A stretch of 36,761 nt of DNA, taken from assembly GCA_014695175.1 (NCBI GenBank), contig JACJNV010000267.1, positions 1 to 36,761 on the forward strand, read 5' to 3'. Both the position numbers and the translations under genes were made by a program. How positions within the stretch are numbered: position 1 is the first letter of the stretch; each line of letters starts with the position of its first letter. The stretch is from Microcoleus sp. FACHB-DQ6 (GTDB taxonomy: Bacteria > Cyanobacteriota > Cyanobacteriia > Cyanobacteriales > Microcoleaceae). Below, piece after piece: positions 16,201-22,992 of this stretch. Below the pieces are notes generated by a model that had not been told where the DNA came from, did no database searches, and saw only the letters and a program-made list of their open reading frames with translations.

Positions 16201-16450
16201 CCCCTTCTGTCGCTGAAAGCCCTTGTTCGAGGGGGCGGGTAATTTCGTCAACTGCAACTTCTGGCGAGACTCCGGGGGCGTCTAAGCGCACGCTGATGCG
16301 GGGATAGGTGATGGAGGGCAGCAAGTCAACGGGCAGTTGGGTGATGTAGAAAATGCCCACGACTATAATCGCAAGTGTCAGCATGAGGGTGCCGATGTGG
16401 CGGCGAATGGCGGTCGCGCTAATGCTGAATCCGGGTTTATCGGCGGTCAT
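13223..16450 (-). CDS. RND efflux transporter, AcrB/HAE1-like permease
   Basis: This is an inner-membrane proton-driven efflux permease of the RND superfamily. At 1075 residues it has the usual length. A first membrane helix (about 21-39, LTLAIIVVGIFYI) precedes the first large periplasmic loop (LPSITYPRISVRLDAPGVSPEVAVDEITRPLE). The second loop starts near residue 590 (IPQEILPRVN). The membrane helix 4 motif is GLALGIGQAIDTSVVILENI with a single Asp (412) where AcrB has two. Helix 10 reads VGIIVNNGIIMVELANQ, with Asn956 where AcrB has the relay Lys. The C-terminal tail is basic. No membrane-fusion or outer-membrane partner gene is in the window, so partners must be elsewhere. The start ATG at 16450 directly follows a heptamer repeat and has no clear ribosome binding site. 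The substrate cannot be told. Confidence 0.93.
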   Translation of the reverse strand: MTADKPGFSISATAIRRHIGTLMLTLAIIVVGIFYITQLPVDLLPSITYPRISVRLDAPGVSPEVAVDEITRPLEQGLSATEGVTQVFSRTREGQVSVDLFFRPGGDINQALNDATASVNRIRNRLPDTVESPNLFKFDPSQQPVYEFALTSDSRQGVDLRVFADDELAREINVIPGVASVDVSGGVQEEIQVNIDLNRLQSLGVNLNDVFNALRDRNLDTSGGRLRQESNEPLTRTIGRFRTASEIANLSFQVSGSNPPKRVYLRDFAQVNDGTEEQRVKVFLNQKPAVKISILKQPDANTITVVDGVKNRIKEMQESGLISADMTVVTTLDESRFIRNSLADVANAGVSGAVLAAVAVLFFLGSLRQTLIISLTIPLCTLAAIILMRLFGMSLNLFSLGGLALGIGQAIDTSVVILENIVVGLDSNPHLKKGRIKDRKERTIEESVERSEEVESAMVASTAANLVSVLPFLLIGGFFSLLFNELILTISFAVAASLLVALTVVPMLTSRLMGMSYSSGISQFGPIKHFNRGFENGTRAYGSMLSKVLSLRLIIIALAFVILGGGTWVMVGQIPQEILPRVNTSQARLFASFPPGTNLETNQKVIAAVDKVLLEQPETEYTLTTAGGLLFGNNTVENLLRGSSTITLKSGTNTTDFTERMTEELKKIDLPKGTRLRLVPESIRGLVLTNSPVRGGEIDVVVQGDTEESLQEAGRQILKALDEKVKLARFRPEADPAQSEVQIRPDWEKAAVYGLTAQDIGETIQTAIEGAVPTQLQRGNRLVDVRVQFDRTSVKSIPQLGQIPLSGGNNSIIRLSDVANITIGKAPAEIQRLNQRQVFLVVGNLNKGASLGDAVQQVDAVLSELKLPRGVRIVPSAAAETNQQLQTSLKLLGGLATFLVFVAMAVQYNSLVDPLVILLTVPLALAAGVFGLYVTKTAIGATVMIGAILLVGIIVNNGIIMVELANQIREEEGVDRTTAILRAAPQRLRPILMTTITTVLGLFPLALGIGEGSEFLQPLGVVVFSGLSLATLLTLFIIPCFYILLHDFFGMFAAKKKPQAVAIPVQKAGRKTPNL

Positions 16451-16452
16451 TT

Positions 16453-16484
16453 GATTTTAGATTTTAGATTTTAGATTTTAGATT
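16453..16484. repeat. (GATTTTA)4.5 heptanucleotide tandem repeat
   Basis: Four perfect 7-bp units plus GATT, just upstream of the RND gene's start. The same heptamer in another phase occurs at 22825-22849. Confidence 0.95.
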
Positions 16485-16517
16485 GAAAAGTTTACCCACT
16501 CAGTCAGACTAATTCTA

Positions 16518-16579
16518 GTAGGGTGTGTGAGTCTTGAATTCTTCTCGGCGGTGACAGAATATCTACTGACGCACCTTAC
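16518..16579. repeat. 62-bp GTAGGGTG...CACCTTAC inverted repeat, copy 3
   Basis: Begins GTAGGGTGTGTGAGT and ends ACTGACGCACCTTAC. It has the same length and ends as copy 2, with a diverged centre. CTAATTCT upstream is shared with copy 2. Confidence 0.82.
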
Positions 16580-16712
16580 CAGGAGTATAATAAATCTTAA
16601 TAAATTTTCCCCAAAGTTTTTGTGAATATTTCTTTAGAGGTAGTCGATCGCCCAAAACCGCAATTGGCATAAGTTGCCAGGGGCTTTTGAATCTCTGTAA
16701 GTTATCGCCATC

Positions 16713-16783
16713 AGGAACAGGCTTTCCGGCCTGTTCCACAAGAAAGTTTATTTGTTGTGGAACAGGCCGGAAAGCCTGTTCCT
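16713..16783. repeat. 29-bp perfect inverted repeat with nested palindromes
   Basis: Arms 16713-16741 and 16755-16783 are perfect reverse complements over 29 bp with a 13-base centre. Each arm contains GGAACAGGC and GGCCTGTTCC around TTTCC, so either one 29-bp stem or two smaller hairpins can form. No T-tract follows. Confidence 0.95.
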
Positions 16784-16810
16784 AAAGTCTTCTTCCCTTT
16801 TCCCTCTTCC

Positions 16811-16841
16811 TTCTTCCTTCTTCCTTCTTCCTTCTTCCTTC
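16811..16841. repeat. (TTCTTCC)4 heptanucleotide tandem repeat
   Basis: Four perfect 7-bp units plus TTC, ending two bases before the stop codon of the thioredoxin-like gene. The complementary heptamer GGAAGAA recurs inside the coding region at 36614-36641. Confidence 0.93.
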
Positions 16842-16843
16842 TT

Positions 16844-17446
16844 TTACTGTACTTGAGAGCCGTGGGCGCGGGGGTCGGAGCTACTTGTTTTCACAGGCCC
16901 TGTGGGGGGAGTAAAATTAGAAACTTGACCGCCAGCTTGGACGTGTGGCAGAGGTTTTCCTGCAATTAAAGCTTCTAAGTTAGCTTCCATAATACTGCGC
17001 GGCATTTCGCCCATCGTTTCCGCAACGGGGCTGCCTTTATCGTTCAAATAGACAAAGTGCGGAATGCCGTCTACTCTATATTTGGTGATTTCTGGCAGCC
17101 ATTTGTCATTGTCTACATTCAGCATCACAAAATTCATCGGTTCGGCGTATTTCTGTTTGATTTCGCTCAGATCGTTAGCCATTGCCTGACAGCTACCGCA
17201 CCAATTAGCATAAAATTCCATCAGTGTCGGTTTGCCGTTGATCAAAGCTGTTTCTAATGGCGTTGAAGCTTTTGCCATATCGGTGAGACTGCTTGATGGC
17301 GTTTGGGTTTGCAGCCCTAAGAAGATAGATACTGAAAGGGCGATCGCGGCTAACACGATCAATAAGTTTCTGAGGCGCGTGGCGACTTTTGTTTCGGGAT
17401 TCTTAGCAGCGGGGGAAACAGTTGAGTTGGGCGAATTCTGGGTCAT
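16844..17446 (-). CDS. membrane-anchored thioredoxin-like protein (TxlA/HCF164 type)
   Basis: This 200-residue protein has a polar N-terminus and one membrane helix at about 28-46 (LLIVLAAIALSVSIFLGL). A thioredoxin domain covers about 60-165, with active site WCGSC (Cys83 and Cys86) and the cis-Pro loop in DGIPHFVYL. A Pro/Ser-rich tail follows (FTPPTGPVKTSSSDPRAHG). This plan matches cyanobacterial TxlA and plant HCF164, thylakoid-anchored disulfide reductases linked to cytochrome b6f and c-type cytochrome assembly. The role here is inferred from that likeness. The ATG at 17446 gives a normal N-terminus. The gene is divergent from the NIL/ferredoxin gene across 175 bp, where both promoters should lie. 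Its stop codon abuts a heptamer repeat. Confidence 0.9.
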   Translation of the reverse strand: MTQNSPNSTVSPAAKNPETKVATRLRNLLIVLAAIALSVSIFLGLQTQTPSSSLTDMAKASTPLETALINGKPTLMEFYANWCGSCQAMANDLSEIKQKYAEPMNFVMLNVDNDKWLPEITKYRVDGIPHFVYLNDKGSPVAETMGEMPRSIMEANLEALIAGKPLPHVQAGGQVSNFTPPTGPVKTSSSDPRAHGSQVQ

Positions 17447-17621
17447 AAAATAAATTGCGGTTTTATTTCTATGTTTTTATTTTAAATAGATTCAGATTAT
17501 ACCACATTTTGAGATAATCTGAGCCATATCATAAAAATTTGTGCTAAAGGCAGTAATTAGACCAAGTGCGCTAAAACATAAGATAACTAAGATTGTTTGT
17601 AAATTATCGAGGACTTGCAGG

Positions 17622-18026
17622 GTGAAAAAACGGGTAACACTGACGTTTCCCCAACGATCGATCCAAATGCCTGTCACCTATCGACTGGCAAAGGATTTTA
17701 ATGTTGCAGCCAACATTATCCGTGCTCAGGTGGCTCCCAATCAAGTGGGCAAACTGGTGCTAGAGTTATCAGGGGACATCGACCAACTAGAAGCGGCGAT
17801 CGACTGGATGCGATCGCAAAACATTGGCGTTTCCCTAGCCAGCCGGGAAATACTGATAGACGAAGATATCTGCGTTCACTGCGGTTTGTGTACGGGGGTT
17901 TGCCCGACAGAAGCCTTGACCCTAGACCCAGAAAGCTTTAAACTAAGTTTTGCTCGATCGCGGTGTATCGTTTGCGAGCAGTGCATCCCTACCTGTCCGG
18001 TGCAAGCTATTTCTACTAACCTCTAG
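17622..18026 (+). CDS. NIL-domain 4Fe-4S ferredoxin-like protein
   Basis: The product has 134 residues if read from the GTG at 17622. Residues 1-75 are a NIL domain (VKKRVTLTFPQRSIQMPVTYRLAKDFNVAANIIRAQV, then GKLVLELSGDIDQLEAAIDWMRSQNIGVS), a ligand-sensing fold also found in methionine transporters. Residues 80-134 carry two clusters, CVHCGLCTGVCP and CIVCEQCIPTCP, each able to hold a 4Fe-4S centre. Such cyanobacterial proteins are thought to take part in electron transfer or sulfur metabolism; the partner is unknown. The frame extends 27 codons upstream, but VKKRVTLTFP is the conserved start of this protein and AGGA lies nine bases before the GTG, so I prefer it. It is divergent from the thioredoxin-like gene and 62 bp before the next gene. 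Confidence 0.92.
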   Translation: MKKRVTLTFPQRSIQMPVTYRLAKDFNVAANIIRAQVAPNQVGKLVLELSGDIDQLEAAIDWMRSQNIGVSLASREILIDEDICVHCGLCTGVCPTEALTLDPESFKLSFARSRCIVCEQCIPTCPVQAISTNL

Positions 18027-18088
18027 CTCCTGTACAAAGTCCTCTGGATAATCATCTTTTTTCCGGGTTCTCCTAATTGTGCCATTGG

Positions 18089-18532
18089 ATGAAAAAAAAC
18101 TCTTGGGTTTCCCTAACTCTACTTTTTGTTACTTATTTCACTTTGGGCTGGAAATTATCTGAGTTTGATGTTCCCCCGCACCTGAGTTGGTTTTTAGCCA
18201 TAGCTTCAATTTTAGTGTTGACTGTCGCCTTGTCGTTCCCTCTGAGAGAGATAAAAGCCTTAATTTTTCGGTGGTTTTCGAGTGATATCGGTGCTTTTCT
18301 TTCTATTATTGTAGGAGCTTTTGTGGCAGTGGTAGTTTTTGCCTGGATGCACCTTTTTGCTACTTGTTTACTCTTGATTTCAGCCGGAGCTTTGGCAAGA
18401 CTGGATATTCAAATGTCTGGTTGGAAAAATTGGCGGGCTTTTGCGGTATTAGCTAGTATTTCTTTAACAGGTGTGGCGCTGGGGGGAGCGATCGAGTTTT
18501 GGTCAAAAACAGGCAGGCTCGTATTCTCTTAA
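18089..18532 (+). CDS. small integral membrane protein of unknown function
   Basis: The 147-residue product starts MKKNSWVSLTLLFVTYFTLGWKLSEF. It has about four membrane segments: about 8-24, 36-52 (WFLAIASILVLTVALSF), 72-110 (IGAFLSIIVGAFVAVVVFAWMHLFATCLLLISAGALARL) and 120-138 (AFAVLASISLTGVALGG). There are no recognisable catalytic motifs. Four codons upstream are open to a TTG, but the ATG at 18089 gives a positively charged start typical of membrane proteins. It follows the NIL/ferredoxin gene in the same direction after 62 bp and may be co-transcribed with it. It resembles uncharacterised conserved cyanobacterial membrane proteins, but I can name no function. Confidence 0.8.
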   Translation: MKKNSWVSLTLLFVTYFTLGWKLSEFDVPPHLSWFLAIASILVLTVALSFPLREIKALIFRWFSSDIGAFLSIIVGAFVAVVVFAWMHLFATCLLLISAGALARLDIQMSGWKNWRAFAVLASISLTGVALGGAIEFWSKTGRLVFS

Positions 18533-18968
18533 TTGGGGCGGGAAATTCATCCAACCAAATTATACAACTCGCAACGGATATTTAGCCGAAAACTATGCGA
18601 CTCTTCTGCTCTCGTTTCATGGAAGATTGTGCCATACACAGAAAAATCATTTGACGGTGACAACGCCTCTGAAACCTTGATAGTAAAAGCCTTGAAGCCC
18701 CTGAATCTCAAAAAAAATCGTGCATTATTGACAGGCTTATTGACTCATAAGATTGTCCGAGGGATCCTTGAAGCTGATTCAAGGGCTCTGGCCACTCTCT
18801 TTTATTGACTCTCGCACAGCAAGCGTATCTTTTCGCTTGGTCACTCAACTCAAAACCTTGACGCAGCTTTGCTTTCAACCTGCTTGTCATCTCGTCAATA
18901 ATTTCGGTTGAGATGAAGCAAGGTTTATTTTCTATTCTTGCACTTCCTTTTGATAATTTTACTGCACT
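18533..18968. other. gene-free gap holding the left 231-bp repeat
   Basis: No gene is supported in this 436-bp stretch. Short open frames here are split by stops in one of the two repeat copies and are not conserved between them. The left copy of the long direct repeat occupies 18656-18886. Confidence 0.7.
18656..18886. repeat. 231-bp direct repeat, left copy flanking the CHAT-TPR gene
   Basis: This segment matches 22040-22270 in the same orientation, with nine differences and no gaps by eye (about 96% identity). It contains two hairpins: CCTTGAA/TTCAAGG and CAAGCG/CGCTTG. A minus-strand frame of about 50 codons is shared by both copies, but I do not recognise its product. Sequence before and after the copies is unrelated or only weakly similar. 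Confidence 0.95.
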
Positions 18969-21863
18969 TTATTGAGCTTCTCCTATTAAGGTAAAAGCTG
19001 CCCAGTCTTTAGGGTTAGGATATTTTTTCATGGTCATCAACATCGCTTGACGTAAAGCTTCAGCTTTATTAGAATTTTGCTGTAGTTGACGATAAAACTC
19101 TGGCATTAAAACCGCAGTCGTATCGTCTGGAATAGACCACAAAGATACGATAATACTAGATGTTCCCGCGCTAATAAAAGAACGGGATAAACCTACTACT
19201 CCATCCCCTGTAATTCTACCCCTTCCAGTATTACAAGCACTCAAAACTACTAAATCGGCGTTAAATTTAAGATTCAAGATTTCATAAGCAGTTAATAAGC
19301 CATCATCGTTATTAAAAGGCGCAAGTGCGATCGCACCTGGGAGTCCTTTTTTACCAATATCATCTAATAACCCATGAGTTGCTAGATGAATAATCTTACT
19401 ATTTAACATTTGCTGTACTATAGCTTGTTTAGTAGCTTGACTTCCGATAATTGCTTGAGTTTTAAGGACTTGTGCCACTGCTTCTGCTTCTAATTCTGCA
19501 CCCGGAAGTGCGTCAAGTTGTACAGGCAAGTCCCCAAATTTAGGCGGTAGACTTGGCATTATAGGATTACCAACAATTAAAGTATTTTGCGGATTAATTC
19601 GCTGATTTTTTTGTTTTTGTTGATTGGTTAAATCTATTACCTGAATTGAAGGTGCAGTTAAAATAGTATGTTTTTCAATCAAATATTTACCAGCCGGATC
19701 AATTAAAGCATAAAAAGGCAACAGAAACAATGAGTGTTGGGGAATTAAAATTACTAAATCTTGGGGATTGTTTGGTAATAAATCAGCAATGGGTTGAATA
19801 AAAATTTGGTGAAGTTGCTGTAATTGAGGCTTACTCTGAGAAGCAACAGGAGAAAACAAACTATTGCGGGCATCAATTACTAACTTTTTAATGTCTAAAT
19901 CTGAAATTTCTTCCTTATTTGCTGGATTTTTAAAAGCATTTAGATCGACTTGGCGTAATGTTATTTCTCCTGTTGGTTTGATTACCCAAATATAAAGCTC
20001 TCGATCAGAAATTAAAGAATATTCAACTAAAGTAGCTTGTTCAACTGCGGCTATTTTTTGAATTTCTGCAATCGTAGGCGGTTTAATTGTTCCTGGCGAA
20101 GAACTGGAATTTTGTGTTTCTTCATTAGCTAAACGTTGGGATAATAATTCCACAAATGCCCTCGATCTTCCCCGTTCTGATATTTCTAAACCTTGATTAG
20201 GTTGTTTTTGAATAATGAAAGCTTTTTGTAATAACTTATAGCTAAGATTATGGGATTCAAACATTGAAATTTTATTAGCATCATTTAAACCTGGATGCAA
20301 AGATTCAATTACTTTAATAGATTCTGTTAAACTTACAATTGCCTCATTAATTTTGTTAGTTTCTAACTGATTTAAACCAATAATTCGCAAGGTAATTGCG
20401 ATACTAGCCCGATCTCCAATCGTTTTTTGAATTACTAAAGCTTGATTTAAGGAATCTAAAGATTGAGTAAATTTACCTTGTTTTTGATAAATCTGCCCAA
20501 TATTAGTTAAAGTAACACCTATTCCTGCTTTATCTTCCTCTTTTTGATAAATAACTAAGGCTTGCTGATTAAAATTTACTGCTAGATCGTATTGACCTAA
20601 GTTAGTAGAAATTTGAGCAATATTATTAAGAGTAATAGCAACACCCAAACTATTATTAATCTCTTGATAAATACTTAAAGCTTGCTCATAAAGAGTTAAT
20701 GCTTGTTTATCCTTTCCTTGATTACTGTAAATTTGTCCCAAGTTATTCAGATTAACCGCCTGACCTTGACGCACCATTGATTCAGCACTAAAAGCATTAC
20801 CAACTCCAGCACGAATCGCTAAAGCTTGATGAACAAAAGCAGGATTTAAAGAAGATTTTCCTAAAATATCATGTAGTAACTGAAAATCTTGAGGTTTTAA
20901 TCCTTGATAATCCTTACCAAGGTTTTTTTTATAAACTACTGAAGCTTGTTGGGCCAAATCTAAGGCTTGTTCATATTGTCCCAGGCTAAAATACAGAGCG
21001 GCTAAGTTATTACGAATTGCTGCTTCATCTCCCCCATAACATAAACTGGAATTAGGATTTTGATGAAAACAATCACTTATTAGCTGTATTTTCGTTAAAG
21101 CCTCTTGATAAGCTGCCAATGCTTGACCATATTCGCTAAGATTAGCATAAGTTACCCCTAAATTATTAAGATTCTGAACTTCTCCAATACGATCATCTCG
21201 TTGTTGATAAATTGCTGACAGTTGCTTATATATTTTAAGAGATTGCTTATAATTACCTAATTTAAAATAAATTGCGCCCATTGGATTAAGCGTATATTCT
21301 TCACTGGTTAATAAGCTATCACGATCCCCTTTTTTTATTTTAATAAGTTCCTGATAAATAGTTAAAGCTTGTTGATAAGATGCTAAAGCTCGATCGTAGT
21401 CGCGCTTGCGATCGTAAACTTCCCCAAGATATTGAAGTGTATATCCTTCACTAGCGCGATCGAACTCAGGTAATTTACCTAGTGTTTTAAAAATAACTAA
21501 AGCCTGTTGAAAATAGTCTAAAGCCCGATCGTATTTTCCTAAACTCAGATATACTTCCCCTATATAATTCAGACTATTTCCTTCACCCGCCCGCGCCCCT
21601 ACTTGACGAAAAATTACTAGGGCTTGATTGTATTTATCTAAGGCTGATTCGGTTTCAGCTCGTTGATAAAGAGCATAACCTTCTTGATTAAGATAAACAG
21701 CATCAGTAATTTTTTGTTCGATTGTTGAATTTGCTGCTTGTGCTAATTTTTGTGGACTGGATATAATATTATTAATAGGGTAACTTACAGATTTTCCAGA
21801 AACGGTTAAGCATAACAACAAGGTGGTTATTAGCAAACAGATATATTGAAAAGACCAACGCAT
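18969..21863 (-). CDS. secreted or membrane-associated TPR-CHAT protease-like protein
   Basis: The 964-residue product has an N-terminal signal-like helix (about 5-23, FQYICLLITTLLLCLTVSG). About ten TPR-like units span about 55-530 (for example ALDKYNQALVIFRQVG and RALDYFQQALVIFKTLG). A C-terminal CHAT domain (about 640-964) has the caspase-like dyad His830 in HLATHG and Cys877 in LSACNTG, followed by GDGVVGLSRSFISAGTSSIIVSLW. CHAT proteins are caspase/separase-clan peptidases used in signalling, cell death and some defence systems; the substrate here is unknown. AAAGGAGAAA stands before the ATG at 21863 and fixes the start. The gene is AT-rich: a counted line at 20341-20400 is 32% G+C, against about 48% in lpxB (2461-2520). 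It is bracketed by 231-bp direct repeats. The signal peptide suggests periplasmic or thylakoid-lumen localisation. Confidence 0.93.
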   Translation of the reverse strand: MRWSFQYICLLITTLLLCLTVSGKSVSYPINNIISSPQKLAQAANSTIEQKITDAVYLNQEGYALYQRAETESALDKYNQALVIFRQVGARAGEGNSLNYIGEVYLSLGKYDRALDYFQQALVIFKTLGKLPEFDRASEGYTLQYLGEVYDRKRDYDRALASYQQALTIYQELIKIKKGDRDSLLTSEEYTLNPMGAIYFKLGNYKQSLKIYKQLSAIYQQRDDRIGEVQNLNNLGVTYANLSEYGQALAAYQEALTKIQLISDCFHQNPNSSLCYGGDEAAIRNNLAALYFSLGQYEQALDLAQQASVVYKKNLGKDYQGLKPQDFQLLHDILGKSSLNPAFVHQALAIRAGVGNAFSAESMVRQGQAVNLNNLGQIYSNQGKDKQALTLYEQALSIYQEINNSLGVAITLNNIAQISTNLGQYDLAVNFNQQALVIYQKEEDKAGIGVTLTNIGQIYQKQGKFTQSLDSLNQALVIQKTIGDRASIAITLRIIGLNQLETNKINEAIVSLTESIKVIESLHPGLNDANKISMFESHNLSYKLLQKAFIIQKQPNQGLEISERGRSRAFVELLSQRLANEETQNSSSSPGTIKPPTIAEIQKIAAVEQATLVEYSLISDRELYIWVIKPTGEITLRQVDLNAFKNPANKEEISDLDIKKLVIDARNSLFSPVASQSKPQLQQLHQIFIQPIADLLPNNPQDLVILIPQHSLFLLPFYALIDPAGKYLIEKHTILTAPSIQVIDLTNQQKQKNQRINPQNTLIVGNPIMPSLPPKFGDLPVQLDALPGAELEAEAVAQVLKTQAIIGSQATKQAIVQQMLNSKIIHLATHGLLDDIGKKGLPGAIALAPFNNDDGLLTAYEILNLKFNADLVVLSACNTGRGRITGDGVVGLSRSFISAGTSSIIVSLWSIPDDTTAVLMPEFYRQLQQNSNKAEALRQAMLMTMKKYPNPKDWAAFTLIGEAQ

Positions 21864-22039
21864 AATCTATTTTCTCCTTTAAGATTTACCGTAATTAGCC
21901 TTAACTAGACTATAATGTATGGAATTTTAAACAAATAAGCAATTTCTTGCAGCCCTCACGAGGAATATTAGATAATTACTTTGACAGATAAATGCAAAAT
22001 CAAGGTAAAAAAATTGCCATAAACCTAATTCATTGATGG

Positions 22040-22270
22040 GGTGACAACGCCTCTGAAACCTTGATGGTAAAAGCATTGAAGCCCCTGAAGCTCAAAAAAG
22101 ATAGTGCATTATTGACAGGCTGATTGACTCATAAGATTGTCCGAGGGATCCTTGAAGCTGATTCAAAGGCTCTGGCCACTCTCTTTTATTGACTCTAGCA
22201 CAGCAAGCGTATCTTTTCGCTTGGTCACTCAACTCACAACCTTGACGCAGCTTTGCTTTCAACCTGCTTG
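22040..22270. repeat. 231-bp direct repeat, right copy flanking the CHAT-TPR gene
   Basis: Same length and orientation as 18656-18886, about 96% identical. It lies upstream of the CHAT-TPR gene, 176 bp before its start codon. The lower part of the CCTTGAA hairpin stem is weakened here by one substitution. Confidence 0.95.
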
Positions 22271-22382
22271 GCACCGTCAAAAAAATCTGGCATAAGCCTG
22301 ATTTTTCCGGGTAAACTGTATCTGTTGCTCAAAATGTTATTCCCAAGAGTCCGCAAGTCGGGCAGCCAAAAACTCGATCGCA

Positions 22383-22409
22383 ATAAAAAAGCAGCTTTTG
22401 AGAGCTGCT
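22383..22409 (-). terminator. intrinsic terminator, minus strand
   Basis: On the minus strand AGCAGCT (22409-22403), a six-base loop and AGCTGCT (22396-22390) are followed by TTTTTATT. This is a good intrinsic terminator for leftward transcription, but the nearest upstream gene, aroK, ends 560 bp away. Confidence 0.8.
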
Positions 22410-22824
22410 CGTCAGAATGCATGAGGTATTGTTTTTAGAATAGGACAGGTTGAATTCGAGCGGTGCTGGGTTACATTTTTTGATACAGGAAAATTGATGA
22501 GTGAATGGACGATCGTAAAATCGTCACATAGGACGATAGCATTGATGCTAAATTTCCCGACAATCAAGTTAGCGTTTAACTGTCCTTGCGCCCTACAGCC
22601 CTTCAGCGGTGGGGCCCTTTTATTTTTAGGGAGAACTCAATAGGCGACTTTAACGCATCAGATGAGTCTGCCATTAGTTCTTGTATAAAATCTCCGCATT
22701 GCCACATCCTCATACTTATAAAAGTTACGCCTCACATCCACTCAAACCCGGTGCATTGCAAAATATTGGGTGGTTAAACCGACACATTCACACAAAAACC
22801 AGTATTTTTACCGAAGTCATACCC

Positions 22825-22849
22825 TTTTAGATTTTAGATTTTAGATTTT
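22825..22849. repeat. (TTTTAGA)3 heptanucleotide tandem repeat
   Basis: Three perfect 7-bp units plus TTTT. It is the same heptamer family as 16453-16484. Confidence 0.93.
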
Positions 22850-22947
22850 GGGAATGACTGATGAAGCTGGTGGTTTGGAGCTTGTGTAGAGTTGCATTAT
22901 TTTTGGGAACTAATACCAAAAGTCCTGAGAAACCTGTTATTTTCTCC

Positions 22948-22992
22948 GAAACCGGGTTTATGAATGTATCAATTGAGATCGGACCCGGTTTC
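22948..22992. repeat. GAAACCGGGT inverted repeat overlapping the 3' end of aroK
   Basis: Perfect 10-bp arms GAAACCGGGT (22948-22957) and ACCCGGTTTC (22983-22992) surround a 25-bp loop. The aroK stop codon (22969-22971) lies in the loop and the right arm encodes part of the last residues. Related AAACCCGGTTTC motifs lie at about 3650 and 3700. Confidence 0.85.

Larger units (their letters stand above)
16451..16843. other. gene-free, repeat-packed gap
   Basis: No gene is supported. The 393 bp contain, in order, a GATTTTA heptamer tract, a 62-bp inverted repeat, a long perfect inverted repeat at 16713-16783 and a TTCTTCC heptamer tract that runs up to the stop codon of the next gene. Confidence 0.8.
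22271..22968. other. gene-free region with orphan terminator-like hairpin
   Basis: No coding frame in these 698 bp looks real. There is a minus-strand terminator-like hairpin at 22383-22409, a short perfect hairpin GACGAT/ATCGTC at about 22508-22525, a TTTTAGA heptamer tract and the start of the AAACCGGGT repeat. The stretch could hold an unrecognised minus-strand RNA or only the long 3' end of the aroK transcript. Confidence 0.55.

Noticed and set aside
18533..18808. Open frames of 60-91 codons inside the long direct repeat as a transposase fragment
   Set aside because: The plus-strand frame is broken by a stop in the other copy and no transposase motif is recognisable. The minus-strand frame is shared but short and unlike any family I know.
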